Shown here in pieces: positions 1-9,219 of a stretch of DNA of 64,000 nt; the first letter of the stretch is position 1; each line of letters begins with the position of its first letter. The stretch is from contig JARYHS010008074.1 of assembly GCA_031002005.1 (NCBI GenBank), positions 350,138,932-350,202,931 on the forward strand, written 5' to 3'. The stretch comes from Vandiemenella viatica. Its lineage: Eukaryota > Arthropoda > Insecta > Orthoptera > Morabidae. The translations under genes and the position numbers were made by a program. Under the pieces are notes generated by a model. The model saw only the letters and a program-made list of their open reading frames with translations, was not told the DNA's origin and ran no database searches.

Positions 1-65
1 ATGGGATCCGAAGCGGTCTGGCGTATTTAACAACCATGAAGCTATCCTAAGAAAGTAGAGGAAAA

Positions 66-96
<31 letters not shown>

Positions 97-162
97 CGTA
101 TTGATCGCCTGTTGTCTTACTAGCGGTTTAAGAATCTGCTGCCGTGAAGGTAGTTATTCATC

Positions 163-509
163 CAGTGGCGTAGCTAGGTCAAGGGCCCCGGTGCAAAAAA
201 TTTATTTTGGGCCCTCAGGCCAACGGGCAACCTTTTTTTTTTGCTTCGTGTGCTGGTATAGGCCCCCTGAGCTGAGGATGGGGGCCCTTAGGGGCCCCGT
301 GAGCAGTGGTTGGGGGCCTCCCTGAGCAGCGAGGGCCCTTAGTGGGGGTCTTCCTGTGTCTCAGGGGCTCTTTTAGACGACGGTAGAGCTAAAAAAAAAA
401 GAAAAGAAAAGGTCGCCAGTTTGCCGAGAGGGCTCGTGGGCCCTTGAGTTATGCTTGGGGGCCCCCTGAGTGCACTGCACCGCCTAGCCCCATAGTAGCT
501 ACGCCCCTG
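163..509. mobile_element. hAT-type MITE with perfect 8-bp target duplication
   Basis: Terminal inverted repeats CAGTGGCGTAGCTAGG and AGTAGCTACGCCCCTG bound a 347-base GC-rich element. The flanks carry a perfect 8-base duplication TATTCATC (155-162 and 510-517), which is diagnostic of hAT transposition. The interior has no transposase, only G/C-rich runs and an A-rich stretch near 391-410, so it is non-autonomous. The open frame across 68-325 is an artefact of this low-complexity sequence. Confidence 0.9.
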
Positions 510-655
510 TATTCATCCATCACTATCCTTTGTTGACACTGAAAAATTGATTTACGCGTCAAGATCCCTCCAGTTATAACAAATAAAACCACTTCGCCAT
601 ACACTGTTACCACATAGCTGAGTTAGTCAATTATGCAGCGTGTCTGTATTCGACT

Positions 656-1504
656 GTAGCAGACCAGCAACTACTAAATTTCTTATCGATGTCATTTGTC
701 TCTCGACTTCTTTGGCGCAATACTACATTCCAACCTATCTTCTTCTAACCTCTTCGTCTCAACATATTCCTTACAACGCACGTCCTCAATTATCTGCTTC
801 ATATATTCTAATCTTTGTCTTTCTCTACAGTTCCTATCTTGGACTGTTCCCTACCAATCTAGCATGTCTCAGAATATGATCTACCATCCTGTCCCTTCTT
901 TCTGTGAGGTTCTTCTACAAATTTCTTTCCTCATCTATCATTTCAAAAACGTGTTTATTTCGTACTTTATCTCTCCACTTAATCGTCAGCATCATTCTAT
1001 AGCACCTCATTTCAAATGCTTCACTTTTCTTCCTTTCTGGCATTCCTGAAGCTCATGTTTCACTAGCATAGATTGCTGTGCTCCGCACAGCTTTTTAAAT
1101 AATCTTTTTTAGTACTAGATCAATATCTGAAACTAAAAAATTTCTCTTTTTCAAAAACGCTGTTCTCGCTAGTGATATTCTGATTTTAAAATCATTCCTG
1201 CTGCGGCCATGAGTTGTAATTTTATTTCCTAAGTAATAGAGTTCATTTACTTCTCGTATTCCATCCGATCCTATTTTTATATTTAATCTATTATTATTGT
1301 CATCATTTCTGCTACTTTCGTCACTTATGTCTTGCTTTAGTTTATATTTGGTCCAAAAATCTTCCTTGAGTATTTTATTCACGCCATTCAGTAACTTCTC
1401 AAGTTCCTTTCTCTGTTCTGCTAACACGACAACGACATCAGCAAATCGTAGAATACTTATTTTTTTCTCCTTGAACACTTATAGCACATTTTCTTTTAGT
1501 TCCT
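656..1504 (-). mobile_element. RTE-like LINE, 3' part of reverse transcriptase ORF (pseudogene)
   Basis: On the - strand, reading from 1478 down, the frame encodes a reverse transcriptase core (ILRFADVVVVLAEQ, where the usual FADD box is FADV), then EVNELYYLGNKITTHG and the lysine-rich segment IRISLARTAFLKKRN. Below 1095 the - strand continues in broken frames with SEAFEMRCYRMMLTIKWRDK and RRDRMVDHILRHA, the usual C-terminal motifs of insect RTE-like LINEs. Stops and frameshifts show it is dead. The 3' part recurs at 32311-32825 and 53868-53945. Confidence 0.75.
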
Positions 1505-2145
1505 GTATTGCTTCTTTTACGTACAAGTTAAATATTAATGAGGACAGACCCCACAAGCGGGGTACCTCTGTAACGCTAGGTTTACATTAAATAAGGATAT
1601 GATGAGTGAGCGCCTAAGCGCACACTGCTCCCGATATTTGCGCCAACGGACCCCATTAAAACGATTGCTGGATCAGATGTCTCCTAGTAACTTCTACAAC
1701 CCTTACATGGCTATTATTCACAACGACAGTGAAAGCTACTTGCGTACTTCCAAGGTCCCCAGTCTTAATGAGCAAAAATAGGGAGCAGTTCTAAGTGTGA
1801 TCTCTTAATAGAACACCTGTAGAATACTTTACGACACTAGTTTTTCCGTGCGTGATAAAGCGCCACAATATTGGTCTCGGAGACAACGAGTCTAGATTTA
1901 AATTTCGCAGCTGGCGTACCGCCAGTTTTGATTACAATGTTCGCGATTTTGCGAGTTCACCTAGGAAACACTAGAACGATTCCCAATTTCAGCTTAAAAA
2001 ATTACATAATACCAAAAAATTGATTGACACTTGACAAACAGAATACAGCGACTAACGTTCCACCATTAGTTTAAAGGCCATGAAATAGACGTAAGACGTA
2101 GTCAGTGGAAACTGTGACCAGATAGCCAGGCACTCTTGGTAGATA
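1505..2145. other. Unassigned intronic or upstream sequence
   Basis: Nothing recognisable. There are short unsupported frames, including one of 60 codons at 1599-1781, and no splice-consistent exon or repeat ends that I can identify. It lies upstream of the first exon in the window, so it is probably intron of the GRIP-like gene. Confidence 0.4.
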
Positions 2146-2938
2146 CAGGGTGATTAAAAAAAAGTGGACAAAATGACATGGTAGATCTGTCATACAATAA
2201 GGATCAAAAATCGCATAGGAACACTTTCGAGTGTAGTGAAATACTTCTTCCACCAACCTATTTGAGTCGGTAGGACAGGAAAGATAAAATTAGAGAAATA
2301 AGGTGCCGGACTGATTCTTATATGAATTCTTTTTTCCCTCGTACCATTAGGGATTGGAATGCACAACAAAGAGATTAGCTTTGGTGCTGAGCACTCTCTG
2401 CCACCCACAATTTTGTGAATTGCAGAGTATATATGTAGATGTAGATGTAGGGTCGCAAACACCTGTAGGTATACTGGATTGGTCGCGGTGGACCAATCGC
2501 ATGGTCACCACGATCACCAGACCTGCCTCCCTTGGATTTTTTCTTGTGGGGATTTTTAAAAGGACTTGTGTATGAAACGCCTGTTGAAACTCCGGAAGAC
2601 TTGGTAGGAAGAATCGTTGCGGCAGCCGGATGTGTTCGAGATACACCTAGTATCTTTGAGAAGGTGCGCCGTTCCATGCAACGGAGATGCCGGGCTTCTC
2701 TCGATGCATCTGGTAAAAACTTTGAGCATTTGGCTTGCATTAGTCGCATGTGAGTGAGTAATTATCAATAAAATGATCTGTAATGGTTTTGTTTCTTCTC
2801 TTTGTGTCAGTATTATTTTAGACGCCCTGAAGCGGTTCCGGATCGCAGTTGCGACCCTCTGTTCCTATACGATTTTTGATTCTTATTGCAGGACTGATCT
2901 ACCATGTCATTTTGTCCACGTTATTTTGAATCACCCTG
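2146..2938 (+). mobile_element. Tc1/mariner-superfamily relic with about 73-bp terminal inverted repeats
   Basis: The ends are CAGGGTGATT and AATCACCCTG, flanked by TA on both sides (2144-2145, 2939-2940). The inverted repeats extend about 73 bases (2146-2218 against about 2866-2938), sharing TGGACAAAATGACATGGTAG. On the + strand near 2510-2735, DLPPLDFFLWGFLK-type sequence followed by ETPEDLVGRIVAAAG and RRSMQRRCRASLDASGKNFEH is the C-terminal end of a mariner-superfamily transposase, including the Asp of the third catalytic position. The N-terminal two-thirds are missing, so it is a deletion derivative. Confidence 0.8.
2222..2456 (+). mobile_element. LINE 3' end inserted in or fused to the mariner relic
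   Basis: In the left half of the 2146-2938 element the + strand reads DSYMNSFFPRTIRDWNA, a very common C-terminal motif of insect Jockey/CR1-like LINE ORF2. It is followed by about 90 bases of 3' UTR and a (TAGATG)n tail, TGTAGATGTAGATGTAG at 2440-2456. This LINE tail is bounded by mariner sequence on both sides. The left boundary is approximate. Confidence 0.65.
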
Positions 2939-3042
2939 TATATACTGACTGAGCTACGCATTAAATCTTTCGTAAAAACGATTTGCTAATGTTTTGTTGC
3001 ACAGTGTTATGTTGTTTTGCATTAGTGTATGGTTTGTTTCAG

Positions 3043-3306
3043 TCCGTGGGCAGCTCCATTGGCACCCCTCGGCGGCCTGGTCGGCCGGCGGATGACCCGG
3101 AAGAGGACGACGTGGAGTCTGTGCGCAGCTTCGCCAGCAGCGTGTGCTCCACCATGTCCTGCGACCATGCACTCGTCGCCCGCAACGGCACCACCTTCTC
3201 AGGCAGGCGCATGCGGTACGTGGTGCACTGCTCGTCACACGCAGACGACCCGGAGCACTACCTCACGCCCACGCAGCGGGCCTCTAGGCAGATCCGTCGC
3301 CTCAAG
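3043..3306 (+). CDS. Exon of GRIP-like coiled-coil protein gene (first exon in window)
   Basis: Seen: a 264-base open exon (88 codons, phase 0 at both ends) with a pyrimidine-rich acceptor ending in CAG just before 3043 and an AAG|GTAAGC donor at 3306. It encodes a Pro/Arg-rich start, an acidic stretch ([13 protein letters not shown]), a Cys/His-containing middle ([26 protein letters not shown]) and [14 protein letters not shown]. Its GC content is far above the flanking DNA. The end reads directly into the next exon as a continuous coiled coil (RRLK then ALLNETRKDLES), which supports joining them across a 22-kb intron. Upstream exons must lie left of the window, because there is no start codon in a good context. 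The match to arthropod proteins named quick-to-court is from memory and unchecked. Confidence 0.75.
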
Positions 3307-3898
3307 GTAAGCTCCACACCACGTAGCAAGAGTTAACAAACGCTAAAGGCCCCGCGTCTTCGGGGGGCTTCGCACCCATACCTCTTAATGATCTCACGTT
3401 AATGAATATATAAAATGGTTTACTTAGAAATATTGATTTGGCTAGTGTTATCTGTAAATATTCCCACTGTAAGTCACGAAAGGTAGTTCTGCAAATGTGC
3501 TGTTTTATATTATATCAAAAGCTTTAATACCTAAAGCAAACCAAGGGCCTTTTGTTAGCATTTGCTACAGCCCCCGCGCTGTCTTAATCCGGTTCTGCTC
3601 AACACCAATTAGAATCTGTGTCATAATAGTGGAAAATATGGATGAACGTTACTCTTCGGGGTAATACTCTATGTGGAGGGCAACGTGTTGAGTATACATT
3701 GGGGAATAAAGTGTCTCTTAAAACGGCAGCAAGGTTTATTTGTGTAAAAGTCAGATACAGCATATAAATGGAGAGAAGGTAAACGTGATATTGTATCGCA
3801 GTATTTTTAAACGGTTTTGTAAATTTCACAATCTATGTAGATAAGTTGAAGCGTATGCATGCTGAATGAAAATTAAAATGCATATTGCATTGTTGGTT

Positions 3899-4177
3899 GT
3901 GAGAATCCAAAGGATTATTCGGCCGTCGCGTTTCGATTAGCCGTGCGTGCGCACCTGTTGTGATTGCCCTAACACTGTAATCCTGTCAGCAAAAGGGGAC
4001 CTATAGCTTTATTTGGATTTCGAACTGCGGAGTGTCCTGTCACCCTTAACATGCTTTGCCAGAGGTGAAGGTCTGTTTTAAGGACCGTAAAAATTCCAGT
4101 TTAGACTAGTATTCGAACCATGGACCTTTCGTTTCCGAGTCACGTGTCCTAAGCACCTGAGCCACCAGACCGCGCTG
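3899..4177 (-). mobile_element. tRNA-derived SINE, family B (- strand)
   Basis: Read on the - strand, the head is GCGCGGTCTGGTGGCTCAGG with a pol III A-box-like TGGCTCAGG and a B box GGTTCGAATAC, followed by a body with a conserved CCTTCACCTCTG segment. Similar bodies occur at 39340-39577 and 47934-48432. No clear target duplication is visible. Confidence 0.6.
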
Positions 4178-5044
4178 AAGTTAATACAAAGGGAAATTTA
4201 AGTGAAAACGTTGAACCTCAGGTTTTTATCTTGCCGGAGTATTCTACTTTTAATCATATGAATGGAATTAAAATATGACCTTAAGATGTTAAAAAATACC
4301 TCTGTATTTTATCGAATTGTTTCAGAAGAATCAGAGGCAATGATATAATACCGAAGGGTGTCACAGCGTTGTATTTTAATAAAACGCGTTAACTGGGATG
4401 TTTCGCGAGTCCAGTTTTGCACTCCTATTCTGAACTAATTTAATTAAACACCAACACGACACAGTGACCGTTAAGTCATTAGTCGCGCGTTGTATTCTTT
4501 TTCTGCTTGTGAATGTGTATTTATTTAACGCTTGTGGAGTTACGATACACCCAGATAATATTTAGCACAGAGTATCCAATTCTTGAAACTTCGCCTTGTG
4601 CTGCTTTTAAAATTGTGGTACCACGCGACGGTGATGTGGTAGCTTGAATTCCTGTTCACTTGGTGACCTTATATTCTTTCTCGGTGACATCCGAGACGAT
4701 ATTGTCCTAGAATCCTTGACACTGGATAAAATTTTTGTTTCTTCAAACTTACAATTACATGTGGATGCTGTGTTATGTCACTAATGACTTATTCGTATAT
4801 TTCTGCCACAGGCGATCATACAGGTATTTTCCACCTTCCACTCAACCTGAGCAATACACCTCTGTGTCTGTCCGCTGTAAACGCACCCACATTCACACGG
4901 GGCATGATAAACTCCAGGGGTACGTAATCAAAGGTTATTCCTCAAAGAGCACCTCTATTTCTCAACAAAGATAGTCCTTCTCACTTACTGTGCGTACGTA
5001 TTCTACAAGTAAAGTTAGTTAGAACCGTTGCGCTGAGTGTTTAT

Positions 5045-5300
5045 GGCTGGTTCGTTTTTTTCACTAATTGTAAGACATCCAAAAAGGCAGCCGACATCTT
5101 TTTCACGTCCATGTTCCCACGGATCCCGTAAAGATGAATGAGAAATTGGTAAAGATTGTTCCTCCCATGGAGCCAGGTCACAAAGGCGTTATCAACATAA
5201 CTACAGAAAAATTTCGGCTGAGGCGCATTGGTATTTAATGCTTTCTCCTTAAAAGGCCCCATCAAAAAATTGGGAACACGAACGATAAAGAGTGAGCTCA
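5045..5300 (-). pseudogene. Penelope-like element reverse transcriptase relic (second clade)
   Basis: The - strand frame encodes GPFKEKALNTNAPQPKFFCS, YVDNAFVTWLHGRNNLYQFL and AAFLDVLQLVKKTN. These match PLE reverse transcriptase around motif C, where YVDD is YVDN here, and the PFLDVLV motif. It differs clearly from the AT-rich PLE at 6201-14177. No GIY-YIG domain follows. It is a short dead fragment ending close to the left end of the mariner at 5470. Confidence 0.7.
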
Positions 5301-6188
5301 TTTCCACCCTAACCACTTGTTTATACGATCGATACGATACGATACAAACTGTTTCAGTATCTTCCTTTAGTATTGAGTGATGCCTTCCTGTAACTGGGGT
5401 ATCTTTAAAACATTGTGGCTTGGAAGTGGGCACTGGTTGTAGTGTTGCCATCATGCAGCTGGAAATCTATGAGGTCTGTTAGAAAAGTATTTGACCTTTG
5501 GCTGGGAGAAAAAAAAAAAAAAAAAACTGGCATACCTGGAGCATTGGAAACCTAATCACCCTCGAATTAGTTTCCTCGGACTCCAAGCACTTGACCGAAC
5601 GGTGCTGCCATTGTTGGAAGCATTCCGACAAAGCCTCTTTCAGAATGGAGTTTAGCGTTGGCTGTCGTTGCATCTCTTGTCTGAAATCACTTTCCTGTCA
5701 GTTGCCTCTTGAATCTGAGGAAGAAAACACAGGGAGCCATATGAGGAGAGTAAGGAGCTTGCTGAACCACTGGAGTCTTGTTATTCGCCAAAAAACGTCT
5801 GAATCAAGTGTGAAGAAAGTGCTGGAGCATTGTCTTGATGGAGGCACCAATTTTGTGTTGACCACATTTCCAGTCTCTGGCAAGGCACAGCATCACGTAG
5901 GCGATGGAGGACTTCCCTGTAGTACTCTTTGGTGATTGTTTGACTCTGTGGTGCGTACTCGTGGTATACTGCACTGCGTGAGTCAAAGAAAACAGTCAGC
6001 AACACTTTGTTGTTACTGCGCACTTGGTGAGCCTTCTTTGGTTTTGGTGACTCGAAATGCTTCCACTGTGACGACTGGGATTTGGTTTCCGGGCCGTACT
6101 CCTAAACCCTCGTCACCAGTGATTATGGTGTTCATGAAGCCGGGCTCACTGTTTGTGAGTTATAGCATGTCCTGCGAGACTTCAAAAC

Positions 6189-6200
6189 GAAGTTGCTTTT
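6189..6200. repeat. Left 12-bp target duplication of the PLE insertion
   Basis: GAAGTTGCTTTT here matches 14178-14189 exactly. Removing 6201-14189 restores continuous mariner sequence (TTCAAAACGAAGTTGCTTTT then GCGCCGCCGTC). Known: PLEs make target duplications of variable length, often 10 to 15 bases. Confidence 0.9.
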
Positions 6201-6267
6201 ATAAGGTGAGCAAATAATTATCCTGCAACACAGTTACTTTTAATAAATTGTTTATTTATTAATTTAT

Positions 6268-6309
6268 GGCGTGACGCGTTTCAAGATCTGAATCTCATTT
6301 TCAAACGCC
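6268..6309 (-). ncRNA. Hammerhead-ribozyme-like motif in the PLE - strand copy
   Basis: On the - strand the order is GGCGT (stem I), a degenerate core TTGAAAATGA where CTGATGA is expected, a stem-loop GAT-TCAG-ATC (stem II), GAAAC, then GC and GTC with a 2-bp stem III, then ACGCC (stem I complement). It is identical to 14007-14048. Known: many PLEs carry type I hammerheads with a very short stem III in their terminal repeats. The altered core means cleavage activity is uncertain. Confidence 0.5.
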
Positions 6310-6737
6310 GTTTTTATTTTTATTTTTGCATTCTTGATGTGACGAGTGCTCGTGTAAGTTTCTGCTGGATGATAGCAGGTTTTATTTTGTGTTTCCTGAA
6401 AATGATATTGCGGAGTGTATACACAGTTTTTGCAAATAAGATGAAGTGGAATATTATTATTGAAATGAAACTTACATTTTGTGGAGACTTCTTCAAAAAC
6501 ACGAAACACAGAAAGTCACACGTGCACTTTGTCACTATGTTTACATACAGATAAAGCAAAGATGCTTCAGTATATCTTAAATTTAACAAACCAAAACAAA
6601 GATACTTCGCTACAATGATGTACATGACTAAAGATAAAAGTTTTTATTACAGAGGTTGTACTATGATTTTATAATAACTTTCGATATTCTCTAAAAATAT
6701 ATTACATTTACGATGGTACTTAGCAGATAATGGCACG

Positions 6738-7107
6738 TTATAATATGTTATCAAAACATTTGAAGAAGTTCACAGAATCACTTTCTAATCTTTCATTTAG
6801 TATAGTGTCTTTAAATAAATTGTGGTGTGTATAGATTTCTAATTCTTCCATCAAGTCCATTTGGTGGCTTTTATTTAGGTGGTGGAGTACCTTCAAATCT
6901 GTATCAATTTCATTGAAAGGGTGGCCGGTATTGTGTATGTGGGTTGCTATAGCTGATTTTGAGTGTTGACCTTTTTTGAATGCATTAATGTGTTCTAGGT
7001 ATCTTGTTTTGAAATTCCTTCCAGTTTGTCCTATGTAGAAATTCGAACATTGTCTGCATGTTATTTTATAAATGCCTGATTCTAGGAATGGGTCTGCATT
7101 ATTGTTG
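6738..7107 (-). CDS. PLE GIY-YIG endonuclease domain (severed from its RT)
   Basis: The - strand encodes ADPFLESGIYKITCRQCSNF, then YIGQTGRNFKTRYLEHINAF, GHPFNEIDTDLKVLHHLNK and a C-terminus ending FFKCFDNIL. GIYKIT and FYIGQTGR, with the Arg of FKTRYLEH, are the GIY-YIG active-site pattern, and the Cys pair before YIG is usual in canonical Penelope endonucleases. The frame was continuous with the RT before the Gypsy inserted, as the + strand copy shows. Confidence 0.9.
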
Positions 7108-7111
7108 ATAT

Positions 7112-7466
7112 TGCCGCATGAACGCCAGTGTACCGTCTGCCAGCATGGCGCAGCGGGTAGCGTCACGAATTGCGGTACCGAAGGTCGCCGGTTCAATCCC
7201 GCCCACTGACAAAAATTATTTAATTCTGTTTATTATTTCCAGAAGATTCTACATGTTTCCTAAGGTCACTTGTAACTTCTACTTGTTAACTACTCTTGTA
7301 ATCTCTAGTACGTTCTATCTGTGTATAAATAGAAGAGCATTCTGCCCAAGAGGCAGTCAGTGCTGCGTGTATGTTTGAGTTCTCAATAAACCTGTTCTCA
7401 GTTTAAGTGCTGTGTTCATTGACAAGTAACCTTCGAATTCACACCTGCCCCGGTTGCAACGCGACA
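7112..7466 (+). repeat. Gypsy 5' LTR (355 bp)
   Basis: It begins TGCCGCATG and ends GCGACA (TG...CA). I see no difference from the 3' LTR at 11598-11952, so the insertion is young. It contains TATAAATAGAAGAGC at about 7325 (TATA box), the initiator-like CAGTCAGTG near 7356, and AATAAA at about 7385. The first 90 bases contain tRNA-like pol III boxes. The flanking 4-base target duplication is ATAT (7108-7111 and 11953-11956). Confidence 0.95.
7135..7206 (+). promoter_or_regulatory. tRNA-like pol III promoter (A and B boxes) inside the 5' LTR
   Basis: TGGCGCAGCGGGTAGCG at 7145-7161 fits an A box (TRGCNNAGYNGG) and GGTTCAATCCC at 7190-7200 fits a B box (GGTTCRANNCC), at tRNA spacing (about 30 bases between the boxes). 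The T-stem pairs poorly, so it resembles a degenerate tRNA or SINE head rather than a working tRNA. The same boxes occur in the 3' LTR (11621-11692). Confidence 0.6.
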
Positions 7467-7470
7467 TAGT

Positions 7471-7488
7471 TTGGTGGAGACGCCGGGT
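7471..7488 (+). promoter_or_regulatory. Putative primer-binding site of the Gypsy element
   Basis: TGGTGGAGACGCCGGGTA follows the 5' LTR after a 4-base spacer. It begins TGG, as expected for a site complementary to a tRNA ending in CCA. I cannot assign the tRNA. Confidence 0.5.
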
Positions 7489-7620
7489 ACCCTGTGCAAC
7501 AGCTGCATCATCGTGGCTCCGATTAGGCAACGTAAAAGTCGCCGCCTACACGGACTGGAACCGGACTACAAAGGATATACTCAGTACGTCCTTCCGAAAG
7601 TCCGCGTCATTAGGAAACCC

Positions 7621-8803
7621 ATGGCGGCAAGCCAGCTGCACATTCGACACCCATCGGTGTTCTCTGGAGACGCTGGACAAGGACCCTAACAAATGGCTAA
7701 AAGGGTTCGACCGAGTCGCCAAGTACAACAGGTGGGATCATACCATGTGCTTGGCAAATGTTTATTTCTATCTGGACGGAACCGCCCAGCAGTGGTTCGA
7801 GAACAACGAAGATAAACTGAATAACTGGGAAATGTTCCAGACGGAACTTAAGAAAACGTTTGGGGACCACCAGCGACAAATCCGCTCGGCGGAAGAACAA
7901 CTGAAGAACCGGGCCCAACGACATGGGGAGCCGACGCAATCTTACATACAGGATGTTTTGGCCCTATGCAACGTAGTCAACCCGAATATGACTGAAGCCG
8001 ACAAAATCACGCACCTAATGAAAGGTATTGCAGAAGACATGTACCAAGCTCTTCTGATAAAAGACGTCGCTACGACGGAAGAGTTCATCAAGTGGTGCCA
8101 GCGGATTGAGGAGATGCAACAAAGGAGGGTTGGGCGAAAGAAGTATGACAGACTTCCCAACGTAGTCCCTATGGCAGTTGTGGAAGACCAGCACGACTTT
8201 GCGTCTCTCATACGACAAATTGTGAGAGAAGAATTACAACAGTTCATGGCAGCTGGGACTCTTGAAACGAGTGAGCATCAGATCATGGCCATGGATGTAA
8301 GCCCAGTGGGTCATGAAGGAGCCGACGCGGCGGAAAAAGAGGTATTTCAGACAATAGCTCCTGTCTGCCGAGCCAATCGCACTCGACGTGAAGAATGGCC
8401 TCGCCCTGATATGACGTATGCTGCAGCTGCCAAACGGCAGCCTAGGAACCGGCCGACACGGCCACAACCAAATCCTCCGGCACCTATGACGTCCCGCAGA
8501 CGAACGGACGTCTGGAGGACAGAAGACAACGCGCCAGTATGTTTCCACTGTGGGCGCCCTGGACATGTCGTACGATACTGCAGAGAGAGAAGACGAGTAT
8601 TTGACGATTATTTTGCCGCAAGACGTCCGCCATCAGAACAGTTCTACCCCAGGCAGCCACCCGCTGACGAGTTCGGTCGACCTACGGGAAGAAGCCCATC
8701 GCCGTACCCTAGACGAGGTCGATCCCCGACGCGCCGCTGCCGTTCATCGTCGCCGGACAGAGCTACCAGCCGCTCCCCTAGCCGCCGCACGCAGGAAAAC
8801 TAA
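7621..8803 (+). CDS. Gypsy gag polyprotein (frame-shifted near the start)
   Basis: Structural protein of the retrotransposon particle. From about 7680 the frame encodes the Retrotrans_gag domain (DPNKWLKGFDRVAKYNRW, AQQWFENNEDKLNNWEMFQ, KLKNRAQ-type repeats, THLMKGIAEDMYQALL). Near the C-terminus is one CCHC zinc knuckle, CFHCGRPGHVVRYC (C-X2-C-X4-H-X4-C), followed by an Arg/Ser/Pro-rich basic tail typical of nucleocapsid. The likely start ATG at 7621 (HPSVFSGD segment) is in a different frame from the rest, implying a one-base shift near 7672. The open frame continuing upstream into the LTR is probably fortuitous. Confidence 0.85.
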
Positions 8804-8814
8804 GCAAGGCGACC

Positions 8815-8934
8815 ATCTACGGAGGTGAGGCCGCCGCAGATGAAAATCCTCCATGGATGACAGTCACTAAGATGTCGGGAAATCTCATCAACGTTATAAT
8901 CGACGGCCAACCTGTCCGGGCGCTGGTTGATTCA
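8815..8934 (+). pseudogene. Gypsy protease fragment, cut after the catalytic motif
   Basis: In the frame -1 relative to gag, the sequence reads NLINVIIDGQPVRALVDSG. ALVDSG is the start of the aspartic protease active site (usually DSGA). It stops being pol at 8935, where the inverted integrase copy begins, so the flap and second half of the protease are absent. The -1 frame relation fits a gag-pol ribosomal frameshift. Confidence 0.8.
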
Positions 8935-9218
8935 GGAGTGAAGCCTGTCGTATCTTGCCTTGCTGTATTATAAGCAAATGTGACCACTGGCAGTATTGTA
9001 TCCCAATCCTTCTGCTCAACATCCACATACATCGACAGCATATCGGCTAATGTCTTGTTGAAGCGTTCTGTGAGACCGTTTGTCTGAGGGTGGTATGCAG
9101 TTGTCATCCTGTGGACAACGTCGCATCTTGACATGACCTCTGATACTAGTCTTGACTGGAATACCTTTCCACGATCGGATATCATCACACGTGGTGCTCC
9201 ATGCTTCAAAATAATGTC
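8935..9218 (-). repeat. Inverted 284-bp copy of integrase inside pol
   Basis: Read on the - strand it encodes DIILKHGAPRVMISDRGKVF, TTAYHPQTNGLTERFNKT and AYNTARQDTTGFTP, the same as the genuine integrase core at 10690-10973 on the + strand. Both segments are 284 bases and I see no differences between them. It replaces the end of protease and the N-terminal part of RT. Confidence 0.93.
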
Positions 9219-9219
9219 A

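Noticed and set aside
68..325. 85-codon + strand frame at the left edge
   Set aside because: It runs through a G homopolymer into the hAT MITE at 163-509. Its composition is that of the repeat, with no protein similarity.
5498..6217. + strand frames of 93 and 145 codons
   Set aside because: They are antisense shadows of the mariner transposase on the - strand, which has recognisable catalytic motifs.
7145..7206. A genuine tRNA gene in the LTR
   Set aside because: The A and B boxes are good, but the T stem and acceptor stem do not pair properly, so it is a tRNA-like remnant at most.
7118..7378. 86-codon frame in the Gypsy LTR, repeated at 11604-11864
   Set aside because: It is the LTR itself. 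The duplication only reflects that the LTRs match, and the frame overlaps promoter elements.
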